Source of the DNA: Listeria weihenstephanensis | Lineage (GTDB): Bacteria; Bacillota; Bacilli; Lactobacillales; Listeriaceae | Reading direction: 5' to 3' | NCBI RefSeq assembly: GCF_003534205.1 | Contig: NZ_CP011102.1 | Location: 2,678,036 to 2,742,035 of the forward strand | Length of the DNA stretch: 64,000 nt | In this document: positions 1-8,952 of the stretch, one piece after another | Position numbering within the stretch: position 1 is the stretch's first letter | Layout: every line of letters begins with the position of its first letter | Translations under genes and position numbers: made by a program | Notes under the pieces: model-generated | What the model was told of the DNA's origin: nothing | Database searches by the model: none | Seen by the model: the letters and a program-made list of their open reading frames with translations, nothing else

Positions 1-114
1 AGCGATTCGCGGGTCCACTGATTCCTTATTCATGCGTTTATCTGGTAAATCTTGACCTGACTCAAAAGATCCAAACACCGGTACATTACTTTGCTCTACA
101 TTTGTTTTAAACAT
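1..114 (-). CDS. N-terminal fragment of an unidentified protein
   Basis: Only the first 38 codons lie in the window; the gene continues leftward past position 1. The ATG at 114-112 is preceded by a GGAGG-type site (in 121-130) at normal distance, so the start is convincing. The visible part is hydrophilic, begins MFKTNVEQSNVPVFGSF and ends DPRIA, with no signal peptide or membrane segment. I do not recognise the family. It lies 56 bp downstream of the choloylglycine-hydrolase-like gene on the same strand with no obvious terminator between, so the two may be co-transcribed. Confidence is good for being coding, nil for function. Confidence 0.6.
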   Translation of the reverse strand, partial: MFKTNVEQSNVPVFGSFESGQDLPDKRMNKESVDPRIA

Positions 115-170
115 ATTAATTCCTCCAATTATTTTTTTATTTTGAATATTCCGTTATATAAAAAGGCTAT

Positions 171-1160
171 TTAGACTAACTTGTTCACATTTTGCGTCGT
201 TTCAACCACATAGGTAATCGGTTCTTTCGTATTTTCTAAAAGGGCATCCGTCAACGTGACGCTATTGATTTGATTATTTTCGTAGGAAGTGAAGTAGTAC
301 GTCTTACTTTCCGAACACATCGATGCCACATATTGCGTGAAATCTGGGTCGCCGTTTTCTTTAATCACCGCGCCGTTCGGGATGCGGACACTATTCAAGA
401 TGTACCACACATTCGTGATTGCTTCTTCCTCATTTTTCGCTGGAACCACGTTTTCTTTCAGGAATGCTGCGCGGACAAAACGTTCTGGAGGCGTGAATCC
501 ACCTGGTAATTTACTTGTCCCCGTTCCTTGTGAGAAAGGTTTCGCGATGTAATCTCCGAATTTCACTGGTGCTAGTTGTTGCGCTTGTAAACCTGTGTAG
601 TTGCGCAAGTTCTCAATATGCCATTCGAGACGCGGCGTGTTTGTCATGACGCCAACTGGGTTTTCCTTGATACGTAGCGTCGTTTCCGTCGGCTCAATCA
701 CCGCGCAGCGTCCACTCTTATCGGTGAAAATCCAATGTAACGGCGTCGTAATCCCGAGTAACGCAACCGGTTGATCCACCAAGTTAATGTCCGCTAACTT
801 CGCTTCCACATCCTCAATCGTCGCACACGTACCTAACATCCAAAGTAAGAATTCCTGCGGTGCCAAATTAATTTTCCCATCCACCGCTTCCGGCGCGTAA
901 ACCGCTTCGCCTGGCAGATAAAGGGACGCACAACTCAAGCCCTTCTCATTTAACCCGTCTGCGAAAATGTACTTATCTAACTCTCTGCCAGCACCAACAA
1001 ACGCATACTCATTCGTGTAATTCACGCCATCTGTCGAAGATTCCCACGCATAATTCCTCGGGCTCACCGTCGGATTCGCCTCCAAGATAAAAGCGAAATC
1101 CATCGTTCTTGATAATACATGTTTCCCATCCAACGTTTCTAATACAAAGCTTGTGCACAT
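171..1160 (-). CDS. Choloylglycine hydrolase family protein (penicillin V acylase / bile salt hydrolase-like)
   Basis: Ntn-hydrolase of 329 residues that hydrolyses a linear amide bond (conjugated bile salts, penicillin V or acyl-homoserine-type amides in this family). The mature nucleophile would be Cys2, exposed after removal of Met1 (MCTS). Arg18 and Asp21 (SRTMDF), Asn174 (VMTNTP) and Arg227 (PPERF) match the family's active-site pattern. There is no signal peptide, so the enzyme is probably cytoplasmic. The sequence looks closer to penicillin-V-acylase-type members than to the classical Listeria Bsh, and substrate cannot be fixed from sequence. An Mga-like regulator lies upstream on the same strand. 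The start is fixed by the required N-terminal Cys. Confidence 0.85.
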   Translation of the reverse strand: MCTSFVLETLDGKHVLSRTMDFAFILEANPTVSPRNYAWESSTDGVNYTNEYAFVGAGRELDKYIFADGLNEKGLSCASLYLPGEAVYAPEAVDGKINLAPQEFLLWMLGTCATIEDVEAKLADINLVDQPVALLGITTPLHWIFTDKSGRCAVIEPTETTLRIKENPVGVMTNTPRLEWHIENLRNYTGLQAQQLAPVKFGDYIAKPFSQGTGTSKLPGGFTPPERFVRAAFLKENVVPAKNEEEAITNVWYILNSVRIPNGAVIKENGDPDFTQYVASMCSESKTYYFTSYENNQINSVTLTDALLENTKEPITYVVETTQNVNKLV

Positions 1161-1432
1161 AATTTAATTCTCTCCTTCAAAATTTTATTTAATTACTATA
1201 CTACCTATTATAGCGAGTTTCTGTTCGACTGATTCTGTTCTTTTGTCGTTTTAGCGGTTCATTTTTGACTGTCTTGCTTTTCCTTCTAAAACGTTGCCAC
1301 ATCCTCGTGTCTCTCTCACTTACAATACCTATTATATCGAATCTAGCGTGCTGCAAATTCGCAATTTTGTCGTATTATCCGCACATTTTTAACCATCTAA
1401 AAAAAGCCGCCAAATTCAGCAGCTTCCCTCCA

Positions 1433-2920
1433 TCATTTATTCCCCATCGTCTCAATCACAATATTCGATATGTTCGCGAAGTCCCTAGCAGACAGCTCTG
1501 GCCCAATATAAAGTATCTTCCCGCGATGATACTGCTCCATCATCATCGGCGTCGAAATAGTTGTCAAAATCACATCCGCTTGATGCGCACTATTCTTATT
1601 CAAAAAATGAACCTTATAACGATATTTCAACGTATCATCAATCTGGTGACGCAAATTATTCTCCGCCAATTTCGGCAAATCCGTATCCAAAACAATCTGA
1701 ACCTGCTCCTCAAAATACGTCAGCGGTTTAATAGAAGAAAATAACAAAGCATACCTCGTCAATAAAAACTGCTTCTCCAAAAATAACTCGTTCTGGGTCT
1801 CCTCATACAACTTATCCAACAATTCATCCAACTTTCCAAACAAGTTCGGATAATATTCCGCCACCCGATGTAAATACTCATATCCATTAATATCCACTGA
1901 AAAACGCTTAAACAAAGTACAGAAAAGATGCGCACAAAAACTGTTGTTGAAGAAGGTTTCTTTCTTTTTCTCCGGTATATCTATAATTTCTGACGAGAAA
2001 TCCCGCATCAGAGCTTCCGTCGCCAAATAAATATCCGATTCATTTTTCTGATGAGGTGCCATAATTCGCTGCGCCAGCTCACTATTTTCATAAAGTTTTG
2101 GACGCGTCTCCATCAACAAATAGAAAAAATAAATCTCGCCCTCCTTTTGAATATTCAGCGACTCAAAAACGGCTTTCATTTTGTTCAACCTTTTGAAATC
2201 ATTATCCAAATCCAGATAGTTTTTCCAATTCGGATTCATGTCCACCGTATGCCTTTTGCGGATTCGAATGATATTTATCGCCAAAATATAACCAATCTGA
2301 TTCTTCTGCACATGCGTCAAGTTCAACCGCAAACTTGTACTCACCCGCTCCGTCGCGTCTTCAATCGTTTCCTGATCCACAATATCAAACGGCCACAACG
2401 CCCCCCGATAAATCCGCCAAAACACACTATAAGCAAACATCCTGATCTGCGTCTCCGTCCCCACCAGCTCATACGTTTCGCGCTTCAAAGAAATCCCATA
2501 CGGTTCCAGCAATTCCTGAAAAGTTTTCAACGTCCGCCGAACCGTCGTCTCACTCAAAAAATTATCCATCGCAAATCTCTTCACCGACGTAAATTCCTCG
2601 AAAAAAACAGCTTTCATCAACATAAACGTCACGTTATCCTCTAAAAGATACAATTCAAAACCAACAACATCCGCACCAGCTGTTATTTCAAGGAATACGC
2701 CCTTATTCTTAGCCGTATGCAACTGAATTTTATCATCCTGATAGCCATCCACTTTCTCCAATAAATCCACCAAATAGCGTTGAACCGTCCGCGGAATCAT
2801 ATCTAAGCGCTCACTCAATTCATTCACCGTATACCAACGCGACTCCTCCGAAATCATCCGCAAAATCATCATACTATTCGTTGTACTCTGGTCAATCGCC
2901 CGATAAATATCGTTTTTCAA
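1433..2920 (-). CDS. Mga/AtxA-like transcriptional regulator
   Basis: A 495-residue protein with an N-terminal winged HTH (about 25-75, ELSERLDMIPRTVQRYLVDL), a second HTH-like segment (about 118-150, FLSETTVRRTLKTFQ), central all-helical regions resembling PRD modules, and a C-terminal EIIB-like domain (about 430-495). This is the layout of the Mga/AtxA family, whose activity is often tuned by PTS phosphorylation of PRD histidines. The target is unknown. The nearest same-strand gene is the penicillin-acylase-like enzyme, about 270 bp downstream, which could be a target. Start ATG at 2920 has a GGGGGTA-type site just upstream. Confidence 0.8.
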   Translation of the reverse strand: MKNDIYRAIDQSTTNSMMILRMISEESRWYTVNELSERLDMIPRTVQRYLVDLLEKVDGYQDDKIQLHTAKNKGVFLEITAGADVVGFELYLLEDNVTFMLMKAVFFEEFTSVKRFAMDNFLSETTVRRTLKTFQELLEPYGISLKRETYELVGTETQIRMFAYSVFWRIYRGALWPFDIVDQETIEDATERVSTSLRLNLTHVQKNQIGYILAINIIRIRKRHTVDMNPNWKNYLDLDNDFKRLNKMKAVFESLNIQKEGEIYFFYLLMETRPKLYENSELAQRIMAPHQKNESDIYLATEALMRDFSSEIIDIPEKKKETFFNNSFCAHLFCTLFKRFSVDINGYEYLHRVAEYYPNLFGKLDELLDKLYEETQNELFLEKQFLLTRYALLFSSIKPLTYFEEQVQIVLDTDLPKLAENNLRHQIDDTLKYRYKVHFLNKNSAHQADVILTTISTPMMMEQYHRGKILYIGPELSARDFANISNIVIETMGNK

Positions 2921-3026
2921 AAGAAATACCCCCTTTAAAAATATCTATAGTCATGCCTTATCCTACTTTTCGATGCTTCCCAATACTTATACCCTCCATT
3001 CATACTTCTCATTCAAAATTTTCCCC

Positions 3027-3064
3027 ATAAAAAAGGCCCTGCATCCATTTTTGAATACAGGGCC
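3027..3064 (-). terminator. Rho-independent terminator of the yhgE-like gene
   Basis: On the minus strand GGCCCTGTATTC pairs with the ATGCAGGGCC arm and is followed by a run of six T. It lies 8 bp after the stop codon at 3072. Confidence 0.85.
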
Positions 3065-3071
3065 ATCCTTA

Positions 3072-5849
3072 TTAATCTTCTAAAGCTTGTAATTCTTGAT
3101 TATTATCTAATTGAGATATGCCTTCAAGATGTTTCTTTTGCAATTGTTTCATACCGAACCATAGTAACACTGCGAATACTGCGAAGATTCCTAGAAGAAC
3201 GAAGATACTTTGCAAGTAAACGTTCATGCCGATTCCACCTGTGATTGCTTGTCTGAACCCATAGATAGAGTAAGTCATTGGCAAGAATGGGTGGATGGCG
3301 TTGAAGAATCCGTTTGTTAGTGGCATTGGGAATGTTCCGCCTGCACCGCCAAGTTGTACGATCAGTAGAATCATTGCTACAAAGCGACCTGGATTATCGA
3401 ATGTCATCGCTAGGAACATAATGATGAACATGTAAGCGAGTGAAGTCGTCATTGCCATGGCATAAAATTCGATCAGAGAATCTACATGTAATCCGAGTAC
3501 CAGCATCACTGTTGCTTGGATAAGTGCCATCACGATTGCGACAACTGCGCCAACCGATGCTTTACTTGCCCACCATGCTGTGCTTGTTTGACCACGCATC
3601 GAGATTTTTCTGATAGGGAATACAAAGTTGAATACTAGAGCACCAACATATAGTGCTAGTGACATGACATATGGTGCTAAAGCTGCGCCATAATTTGGAA
3701 CTGTACTATAATTTTTGTGATTAACTTTATCTGGGCTTGCGAACATTTCAAAATTCTTATCTGTCGGGTGTAATTGACCAAGTTGTTGACTTCCAGCTGC
3801 TAATTGTGTCGAAAGTTCTGTTGCGCCTGTATTTAGTGTGTTGATTCCTGATCCAAGTTGTCCCGAACCTGCTGCTAACTGTGCTGATCCGTTGTGAATT
3901 TCTCCTGCGCCGTTACTTAGTGCTGCTGCGCCATTTTGTAGTTTTGGAGCGTTGGCTACTAGTTGATTCGTACCATCTGCAAGTTGTGCCGCGCCGTTAT
4001 TTAACGCATTTACACCGTTTGTCAAAGCTGGTAATTGGCCAGAGAAAGTATTCATGCCACCAGCAAGTTTTGTTGCACCATTATTTAGAGCTGACGATTT
4101 ACTACCTAATTCAGATGTACCATCATTGATTTTCTTCAAGCCACTGTTTAGCGCTTGGCTTCCGTCTGTTAATTGATTCACACCGCTTGCTAGAGCCGGT
4201 ACTTTTGCGTTCAATTCTTTCGCACCAGTTGTCGCGTCTGCAATACCGTTGTTCAGTGCCGTCGCGCCGCCAAGTAGTGTATTCTGATCGTTCGCACTAC
4301 CGACTGCTTTTTGAATATCAGACATCGAACCGATAAGAGCATTCGTCCCGCTATAAATTCCAGGATTGCCGTTGAAACCATTGTTCAATTGGCTCACACC
4401 AGATTGTAGCGCTTCGATTTCGCCAACACTATCCGGAATATCCGCAATTAATTGACTCAATTCTTCTAAATCTTTGTGCATCAGTTGAATCACTTCGTTT
4501 TGCTTTTGCGCTTGATCAGTCAAAATTGGCGTAATATCGTTAACTAAAATCGCTTTTTCTTCTGGAGTTAAGGCTGAACCTTCAATTTTTGCAAGAATTT
4601 GGTCGTGATGCGTACCACTCGTTAAAGCTTCCAATGCCGCCAAACGTTCTTCTATTCTATTGATCGTTGGCTCCATCGCGTTTCCTTTATTAACAATGCT
4701 CGTCAATGTCGTGTTGTTTACTTGCTGATTTAATTCCGTAAGTCCTGTTTTAAATTGATTCAAACCACTTTGTAATTCCGCGATTTGTGACTTGCTCGTT
4801 GGGCTTGAAAGATTCGTGTTTAGCTCTTCCAATCCAGATTTCAGTTGCGCGCTTCCCGTGTTCAGTTTTTCTAGACCAGTTTGTAGTTCACCAGCACCTT
4901 TTTGTAAATTCGGGATTTGGCCATTTAGATCAGTTAAACCTTGCGTTAAGCTAGATGAACCAGCAAGAGCAGTATTCGTGCCTTTATTTAACTCGTTCAC
5001 ACCAGAAGTATATTGACCAACACCACTTGATAGTTGATTCGCACCAGCGTCAAGTGCCGCAACACCGTTCGTTAATGGACCAACGCTTGAAGAAAGCTTC
5101 TTCGTACCAGCATCCAGTTGCGTTGCGCCGTTATTTGCTTTTTCAACACCATCGATATACTCATTTAATCCAACATTCAGCGTATCTGCGCCATCTTCAA
5201 ACGTCAACGTACTACTAGCTAGTTTATTCAGATTTGCCGTTATTTTATCATTACCAGCTTCTAGTTTTCCACTACCTGTCGCAATTTCGCCAGCACCGTT
5301 TGCCGCTTGTTCGATACCATTCCCAAGTTTACCAACCTGTCCATAAATCGTTTCTGCGTAACCTTTCGTTACACTCGTGCTCACTTGCGCCTTCAAATCC
5401 TCAATCGCCATCTTCGTTACTTCTTCCCCGATAAAATTAAGTGATCCATTCGTTTCATAACCAATCTCCATTTTCTTCGGGTCTTTATCTAGAAGTGTCG
5501 TTGCGTTTTTCGAGAAATCCTTTGGCAACGTCACGATCATGTAGTACTTCAAATCCTTCATTCCTTGCTGCGCCTCTTCTTTTGAAACAAAGCGCCAGTC
5601 AAGCGAATCATCTTTTTTCAGTTTAGCGACCAGTTGATCGCCGACATCCATCTTCTGTCCCTGAAAATCCACCGTCTCATCCAAGTTCACAACAGCTACT
5701 GGCAAATGACTTGCCTTACCATATGGGTCCCACACTGATTTCAAGAAAAAGCTCGCATACATAATTGGGATAAATAAAATTGCGATAAAAGAAATTAATA
5801 AAACCTTGTTGCGAAATAGCTTTTTCCACTCATTTTTAACCATATTCAT
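3072..5849 (-). CDS. yhgE: YhgE/Pip-domain membrane protein (phage-infection-protein family)
   Basis: Large membrane protein of about 925 residues. One membrane segment near the N-terminus (about 15-38) precedes a long extracellular region. That region is built from many short repeats of the type xLxxGxxxLxxG (about 190-680), which predict an extended helical stalk. About five membrane segments close the C-terminus (ABC-2/YhgE type). Relatives include YhgE and the phage receptors Pip and YueB; the family is linked to phage adsorption and to type VII secretion-like export. The open frame extends to 6026, but ATG 5849 has AGGAGG ten bases upstream and begins MNMVKNEWKKLFRNK, the usual family start. 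It is divergent from the brkB-like gene. The cellular role is not established. Confidence 0.85.
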   Translation of the reverse strand: MNMVKNEWKKLFRNKVLLISFIAILFIPIMYASFFLKSVWDPYGKASHLPVAVVNLDETVDFQGQKMDVGDQLVAKLKKDDSLDWRFVSKEEAQQGMKDLKYYMIVTLPKDFSKNATTLLDKDPKKMEIGYETNGSLNFIGEEVTKMAIEDLKAQVSTSVTKGYAETIYGQVGKLGNGIEQAANGAGEIATGSGKLEAGNDKITANLNKLASSTLTFEDGADTLNVGLNEYIDGVEKANNGATQLDAGTKKLSSSVGPLTNGVAALDAGANQLSSGVGQYTSGVNELNKGTNTALAGSSSLTQGLTDLNGQIPNLQKGAGELQTGLEKLNTGSAQLKSGLEELNTNLSSPTSKSQIAELQSGLNQFKTGLTELNQQVNNTTLTSIVNKGNAMEPTINRIEERLAALEALTSGTHHDQILAKIEGSALTPEEKAILVNDITPILTDQAQKQNEVIQLMHKDLEELSQLIADIPDSVGEIEALQSGVSQLNNGFNGNPGIYSGTNALIGSMSDIQKAVGSANDQNTLLGGATALNNGIADATTGAKELNAKVPALASGVNQLTDGSQALNSGLKKINDGTSELGSKSSALNNGATKLAGGMNTFSGQLPALTNGVNALNNGAAQLADGTNQLVANAPKLQNGAAALSNGAGEIHNGSAQLAAGSGQLGSGINTLNTGATELSTQLAAGSQQLGQLHPTDKNFEMFASPDKVNHKNYSTVPNYGAALAPYVMSLALYVGALVFNFVFPIRKISMRGQTSTAWWASKASVGAVVAIVMALIQATVMLVLGLHVDSLIEFYAMAMTTSLAYMFIIMFLAMTFDNPGRFVAMILLIVQLGGAGGTFPMPLTNGFFNAIHPFLPMTYSIYGFRQAITGGIGMNVYLQSIFVLLGIFAVFAVLLWFGMKQLQKKHLEGISQLDNNQELQALED

Positions 5850-6043
5850 ATTTGTAATTCCTCCTTCAAATTTTGGGGTGTCTGTCATCTCTTGCTTACA
5901 AATACAAGTATATAATTTTTCAAGCCTCGCAAATTCTTGATTTTGTCGTTTTATTGGCACAAAAATGGCGCTGACGTTTAAAAACAACAAGCGAAGGGGA
6001 AAACTATATATAGGAAGCCATTTCATGAAAGGAAGTCACTAAT

Positions 6044-6880
6044 ATGTCATTAAACAAGGAAAAATTAAAACAAGTAACAGAACTCGCCAAAACAAACTGG
6101 AAAAGCGCGCGAATCACCGCCCACGCCGCCCAACTCACCTTTTACATATTGCTATCGATTTTGCCAATGATGCTCGTATTCGGCAATCTAATTCCGTTGC
6201 TGCCAATTCCAAAAGAAGAAGTATACTCCACGCTCCAAACATTCATGCCACCAGAAGTGTACGATATCCTGCATCCCGTCATCGAAAGCATGCTCACCAA
6301 CGCAAGCGGCACCGCCATCTCACTCGGTTTAATCACCGCGATTTGGTCCGCTTCGAAATGTTTCAGCGCCCTACAAGAAGTCCTAAACATCGTCTACCAA
6401 GCCCCAGATCGCAAAAATTTCATCGTGACCCGCGTCATGTCATTCGTTATGATGCTCGTTATCATCGTAATCCTCGGCGCCGTCGTCTTTGTTTTCGCAT
6501 TCGGCGAACAAATCGTAGGCTTCTTGCAAGACCAATTCGATCTGAATCTTGATGCCCTCGCTAATTTAGGCGCTGCAAAATGGTTCATCACGCCAATTTT
6601 CCTATTCATTTTATTCCTCATCATCTACTGGCTCGTTCCAAACGTCAAATGGAAAATCAGAAAAAGCGTCATCGGTGCCCTATTTGCCACAGTCGGCTGG
6701 CTTGCTGCAACCGAACTACTTTCCGCCTATGTCAGTTTTCAAGGTGATAAAATTCTCGGTTTCGGCAGTCTCAGCATCATGATCGTCATCATGCTCTGGC
6801 TCTATTTCGTCTCGATTATCCTGCTACTCGGCGCGTTTATAAACGTCATCACCGACTCCTACAAACAACAAAATTTGTAA
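6044..6880 (+). CDS. YihY/BrkB family inner-membrane protein
   Basis: A 278-residue polytopic protein with about six membrane segments and the family signature FYILLSILPMMLVFGNLIPLL near residues 29-49. Members were once called ribonuclease BN, but that activity belongs to another protein, and the real function is unknown (envelope or transport role suspected). GGAAG before the ATG at 6044 serves as ribosome binding site. It is transcribed divergently from the yhgE-like gene, about 195 bp away. A promoter for the next gene overlaps its stop codon. Confidence 0.85.
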   Translation: MSLNKEKLKQVTELAKTNWKSARITAHAAQLTFYILLSILPMMLVFGNLIPLLPIPKEEVYSTLQTFMPPEVYDILHPVIESMLTNASGTAISLGLITAIWSASKCFSALQEVLNIVYQAPDRKNFIVTRVMSFVMMLVIIVILGAVVFVFAFGEQIVGFLQDQFDLNLDALANLGAAKWFITPIFLFILFLIIYWLVPNVKWKIRKSVIGALFATVGWLAATELLSAYVSFQGDKILGFGSLSIMIVIMLWLYFVSIILLLGAFINVITDSYKQQNL

Positions 6881-6903
6881 TCAATGCGTGGATATATTAC
6901 AAT
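6875..6903 (+). promoter_or_regulatory. Sigma-A promoter for gloA
   Basis: TTGTAA (6875-6880), 17 bp spacer, TACAAT (6898-6903). The -35 box overlaps the stop codon of the upstream membrane-protein gene; transcription would start about 35 bp before the glyoxalase ATG. Confidence 0.6.
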
Positions 6904-6942
6904 GAAAACGAGAGAAAATCGCTATTTAGGAGGAATTTTATC

Positions 6943-7326
6943 ATGAGTATCAAAATGCTACATACGTGCATTCGCGTCAAGGACTTAGACAAATCGCTAG
7001 CTTTCTACACCGAAGCATTTGGCCTGAAAGAAACACGTCGTAAAGATTTCCCAGATCACAAATTCACACTCGTCTACCTTGCATTTGAAGAAGGCGGATT
7101 CGAATTGGAACTAACGTACAACTACGATCAAGCAGAAGCCTACGATCTTGGAAACGGCTACGGACACCTCGCAGTTGGCGTCGATGACCTATCCGCAACA
7201 CACGAAACCTTCGAAAAAGCCGGCTACAGCGTCACCGACTTAAAAGGCCTACCGGGAACAAAACCAACCTATTTCTTCGTAATGGATCCCGACGGCTACA
7301 AAACCGAAGTCATCCAAAATCGCTAA
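6943..7326 (+). CDS. gloA: Glyoxalase I (lactoylglutathione lyase), VOC family
   Basis: A 127-residue single-chain VOC protein. Hallmarks are MLHTCIRVKDLDKSLAFYTEAFG at the N-terminus, FELELTYNYD in the middle and FVMDPDGYKTEVIQ at the C-terminus. The metal ligands expected in GloA are present: His7, Glu in FELEL, His in GHLAVGVDDL and Glu in TEVI. It isomerises the hemithioacetal of methylglyoxal and a thiol; Listeria-type firmicutes supply glutathione or bacillithiol. AGGAGG lies eight bases before the ATG. It has its own promoter and a strong terminator, so it is monocistronic. Confidence 0.9.
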   Translation: MSIKMLHTCIRVKDLDKSLAFYTEAFGLKETRRKDFPDHKFTLVYLAFEEGGFELELTYNYDQAEAYDLGNGYGHLAVGVDDLSATHETFEKAGYSVTDLKGLPGTKPTYFFVMDPDGYKTEVIQNR

Positions 7327-7335
7327 TGAGCACGC

Positions 7336-7370
7336 AAAAAAGAGAGCAGTTTTCCTCATTGCTCTCTTTT
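7336..7370 (+). terminator. Terminator after gloA
   Basis: AGAGAGCA pairs with TGCTCTCT, followed by TTTT, a few bases after the gloA stop codon. Confidence 0.8.
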
Positions 7371-7398
7371 ACTATCTATATATAGGAGGAAACACGTT

Positions 7399-7698
7399 AT
7401 GCAACACGCCGAATTTCAGCAAGACATCTACAATCTTGTCCGCCAAATCCCACACGGAAAAGTCACAACATACGGTCAAATCGCGTATATGCTCGGACGT
7501 CCGAAAAATTCGCGACTTGTTGGCCAAGCCATGCGCTTAACACCGAGCGACGCCAGCATCCCAAGCCACCGCGTTGTCAACTCCCAAGGCCGACTCGTTC
7601 CGGGGTGGTCCGCCCAATATGACCTACTAAAAGCAGAAGGCATCCCCTTCACACCAAATGGCAACGTTCGCTTAAAAAGCTGTTTTTGGCAAGGTTAA
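7399..7698 (+). CDS. Alkyltransferase-like protein (ATL), MGMT fold with Cys replaced by Ser
   Basis: A 99-residue protein matching only the C-terminal DNA-binding domain of O6-alkylguanine transferases (YNLVRQIPHGKVTTYGQIAYMLG... AMRLTPSD). The alkyl-acceptor motif PCHRV reads PSHRV, with Ser56 where the reactive cysteine should be. ATLs cannot accept the alkyl group; they bind O6-alkylguanine tightly and flag it to nucleotide excision repair. An AGGAGG-type site precedes ATG 7399. It is convergent with ogt, and the two coding regions overlap by 4 bp at their stops, placing the catalytic and the non-catalytic paralogue tail to tail. Confidence 0.88.
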   Translation: MQHAEFQQDIYNLVRQIPHGKVTTYGQIAYMLGRPKNSRLVGQAMRLTPSDASIPSHRVVNSQGRLVPGWSAQYDLLKAEGIPFTPNGNVRLKSCFWQG

Positions 7699-8192
7699 GC
7701 CTCCAATCGCAACAATCGTTCCTTCATCGCGATACCACCACGGTACCCCGTTATTTTTCCATTTTTTCCAATCACACGATGACACGGCACCACCATCAAA
7801 ACTGGGTTCGCCCCAATCGCCGTCCCAACTGCCCGCACCGCCTGCGGTTTCCCAATCACTTGCGCAATCTCCGAATACGTCCTCGTCTCCCCATACGGAA
7901 TCGCAACTAACGCCTGCCAAACCGCCTCCTGAAAAGGCGTCCCTGTAATATCCAGCGGCAAATCAAAATCCCGTCGCGCCCCCGTCAAATACGCCGCAAT
8001 CCCCTCCGCATAAGGCTTCACCCGCATCTCATCTACTATCAAATCCACGCGAACCCTCTCGCCCCACTTTTCCAACTCAGCTATATCCGCCCCATCCGAG
8101 CCAACAAACGCCAATCCACGCTCGCTAATCCCAATATAAAGCGCCATCCCAGCCACATCCAGCCGATCATAATACACCATCTTCATCGCCAT
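7695..8192 (-). CDS. ogt: Methylated-DNA--protein-cysteine S-methyltransferase
   Basis: A 165-residue suicide repair enzyme that moves the methyl group from O6-methylguanine to its own Cys137 in PCHRV. An N-terminal ribonuclease-like domain (about 1-80) precedes the DNA-binding domain (FQEAVWQALVAIPYGETRTYSEIA). It overlaps the 3' end of adaA by 26 bp on the same strand, so translation is probably coupled. ATG 8186 (MKMVYYDRL) is an alternative start, better spaced from the AAGGGG sequence. Confidence 0.93.
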   Translation of the reverse strand: MAMKMVYYDRLDVAGMALYIGISERGLAFVGSDGADIAELEKWGERVRVDLIVDEMRVKPYAEGIAAYLTGARRDFDLPLDITGTPFQEAVWQALVAIPYGETRTYSEIAQVIGKPQAVRAVGTAIGANPVLMVVPCHRVIGKNGKITGYRGGIAMKERLLRLEA

Positions 8193-8736
8193 CCAACCCC
8201 TTCCACGTTTTCCGATACCCGCTCGGTGTCACGCCCTGCGTCCGCTTAAACAACGTCGCAAACTGCGCCGCATTCGGCATCCCAACCGCAGCACCAATCT
8301 CCATCACCCGCATCTCCGTCGTTTCCAGCAACACACACGCCTCCCGAATCCGCACCACATGCACAAAATCAAGCGGCGTCATCCCCGTCTGCGCCTTAAA
8401 AACCCGATGCAGATGATACGCACTGCCATGACACCCATCCGCAATCCGTGAAAGCGTCAAATGCTCCCGATAATGCTCTCTCACAAACGCCTCAACCTGC
8501 GCGACCCACTCCACATCCGGCAATCGCTCCCCGCCCGACTTACACCGTTTACAAGGCCGATATCCCGCAGCAATCGCATCCGCCGCATCCAAAAACACCT
8601 CGACATTTTCAAACTTAGGCGTCCGCGACTTACACGAAGGCCGACAAAAAATCCGCGTCGAACTAACCGCATAAAAAAATTGCCCATCAAACGCCACATC
8701 ATTCTCACAAATTGCACGCCACTGCTCCACCGTCAT
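8167..8736 (-). CDS. adaA: AdaA-type methylphosphotriester sensor and AraC-family activator
   Basis: About 189 residues. The N-terminal Ada zinc domain has four cysteines (FCRPSCKSR ... YRPCKRC); one accepts methyl groups from DNA methylphosphotriesters and converts the protein to an activator. An AraC-type double HTH follows (about 95-180, LTLSRIADGCHGSAYHLHRVFK). It matches B. subtilis AdaA, with the transferase function on a separate gene as there. The frame is open up to 8901, but ATG 8736 (MTVEQWRAI) has GAGGAG upstream and aligns with the family start. A TATAAT sequence lies inside the upstream extension, which argues against the longer form. It probably autoregulates an adaA-ogt operon. 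Confidence 0.88.
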   Translation of the reverse strand: MTVEQWRAICENDVAFDGQFFYAVSSTRIFCRPSCKSRTPKFENVEVFLDAADAIAAGYRPCKRCKSGGERLPDVEWVAQVEAFVREHYREHLTLSRIADGCHGSAYHLHRVFKAQTGMTPLDFVHVVRIREACVLLETTEMRVMEIGAAVGMPNAAQFATLFKRTQGVTPSGYRKTWKGLDGDEDGVL

Positions 8737-8883
8737 CAAATCACCCAACTCCTCTTTCCATATCCATACAACCATTATACTCTCTTTCCCACCAAAAAAT
8801 AACCGTTTTCCAACATAAAAGCAAGATTTGAAAATACCTTCCGTTTCCAAATAAATTTTTATTACCAAAAAACAGCATAAAAC

Positions 8884-8934
8884 TTGCAATTTCGCTCTCA
8901 TTGCATTAAACTAATTTTGTTGCACTAAGGAAAC
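8884..8934 (+). promoter_or_regulatory. mntH promoter with MntR-like operator
   Basis: TTGCAA (8884-8889), 17 bp spacer, TAAACT (8907-8912). Just downstream, TTGCACTAAGGAAAC (8920-8934) closely resembles the MntR box of Bacillus mntH (TTTGCCTTAAGGAAAC, from memory). Its position over the start site suits manganese-dependent repression. Confidence 0.65.
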
Positions 8935-8952
8935 ATTGAGAGGATTTTGAAT

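Noticed and set aside
3881-5626. Several open frames opposite the yhgE-like gene
   Set aside because: They mirror its low-complexity repeats, lack ribosome binding sites and have biased, non-protein-like composition.
5850-6026. Longer N-terminus for the yhgE-like protein
   Set aside because: The leader is cysteine-rich and non-conserved, nearly reaches the divergent gene, and ATG 5849 has a perfect AGGAGG.
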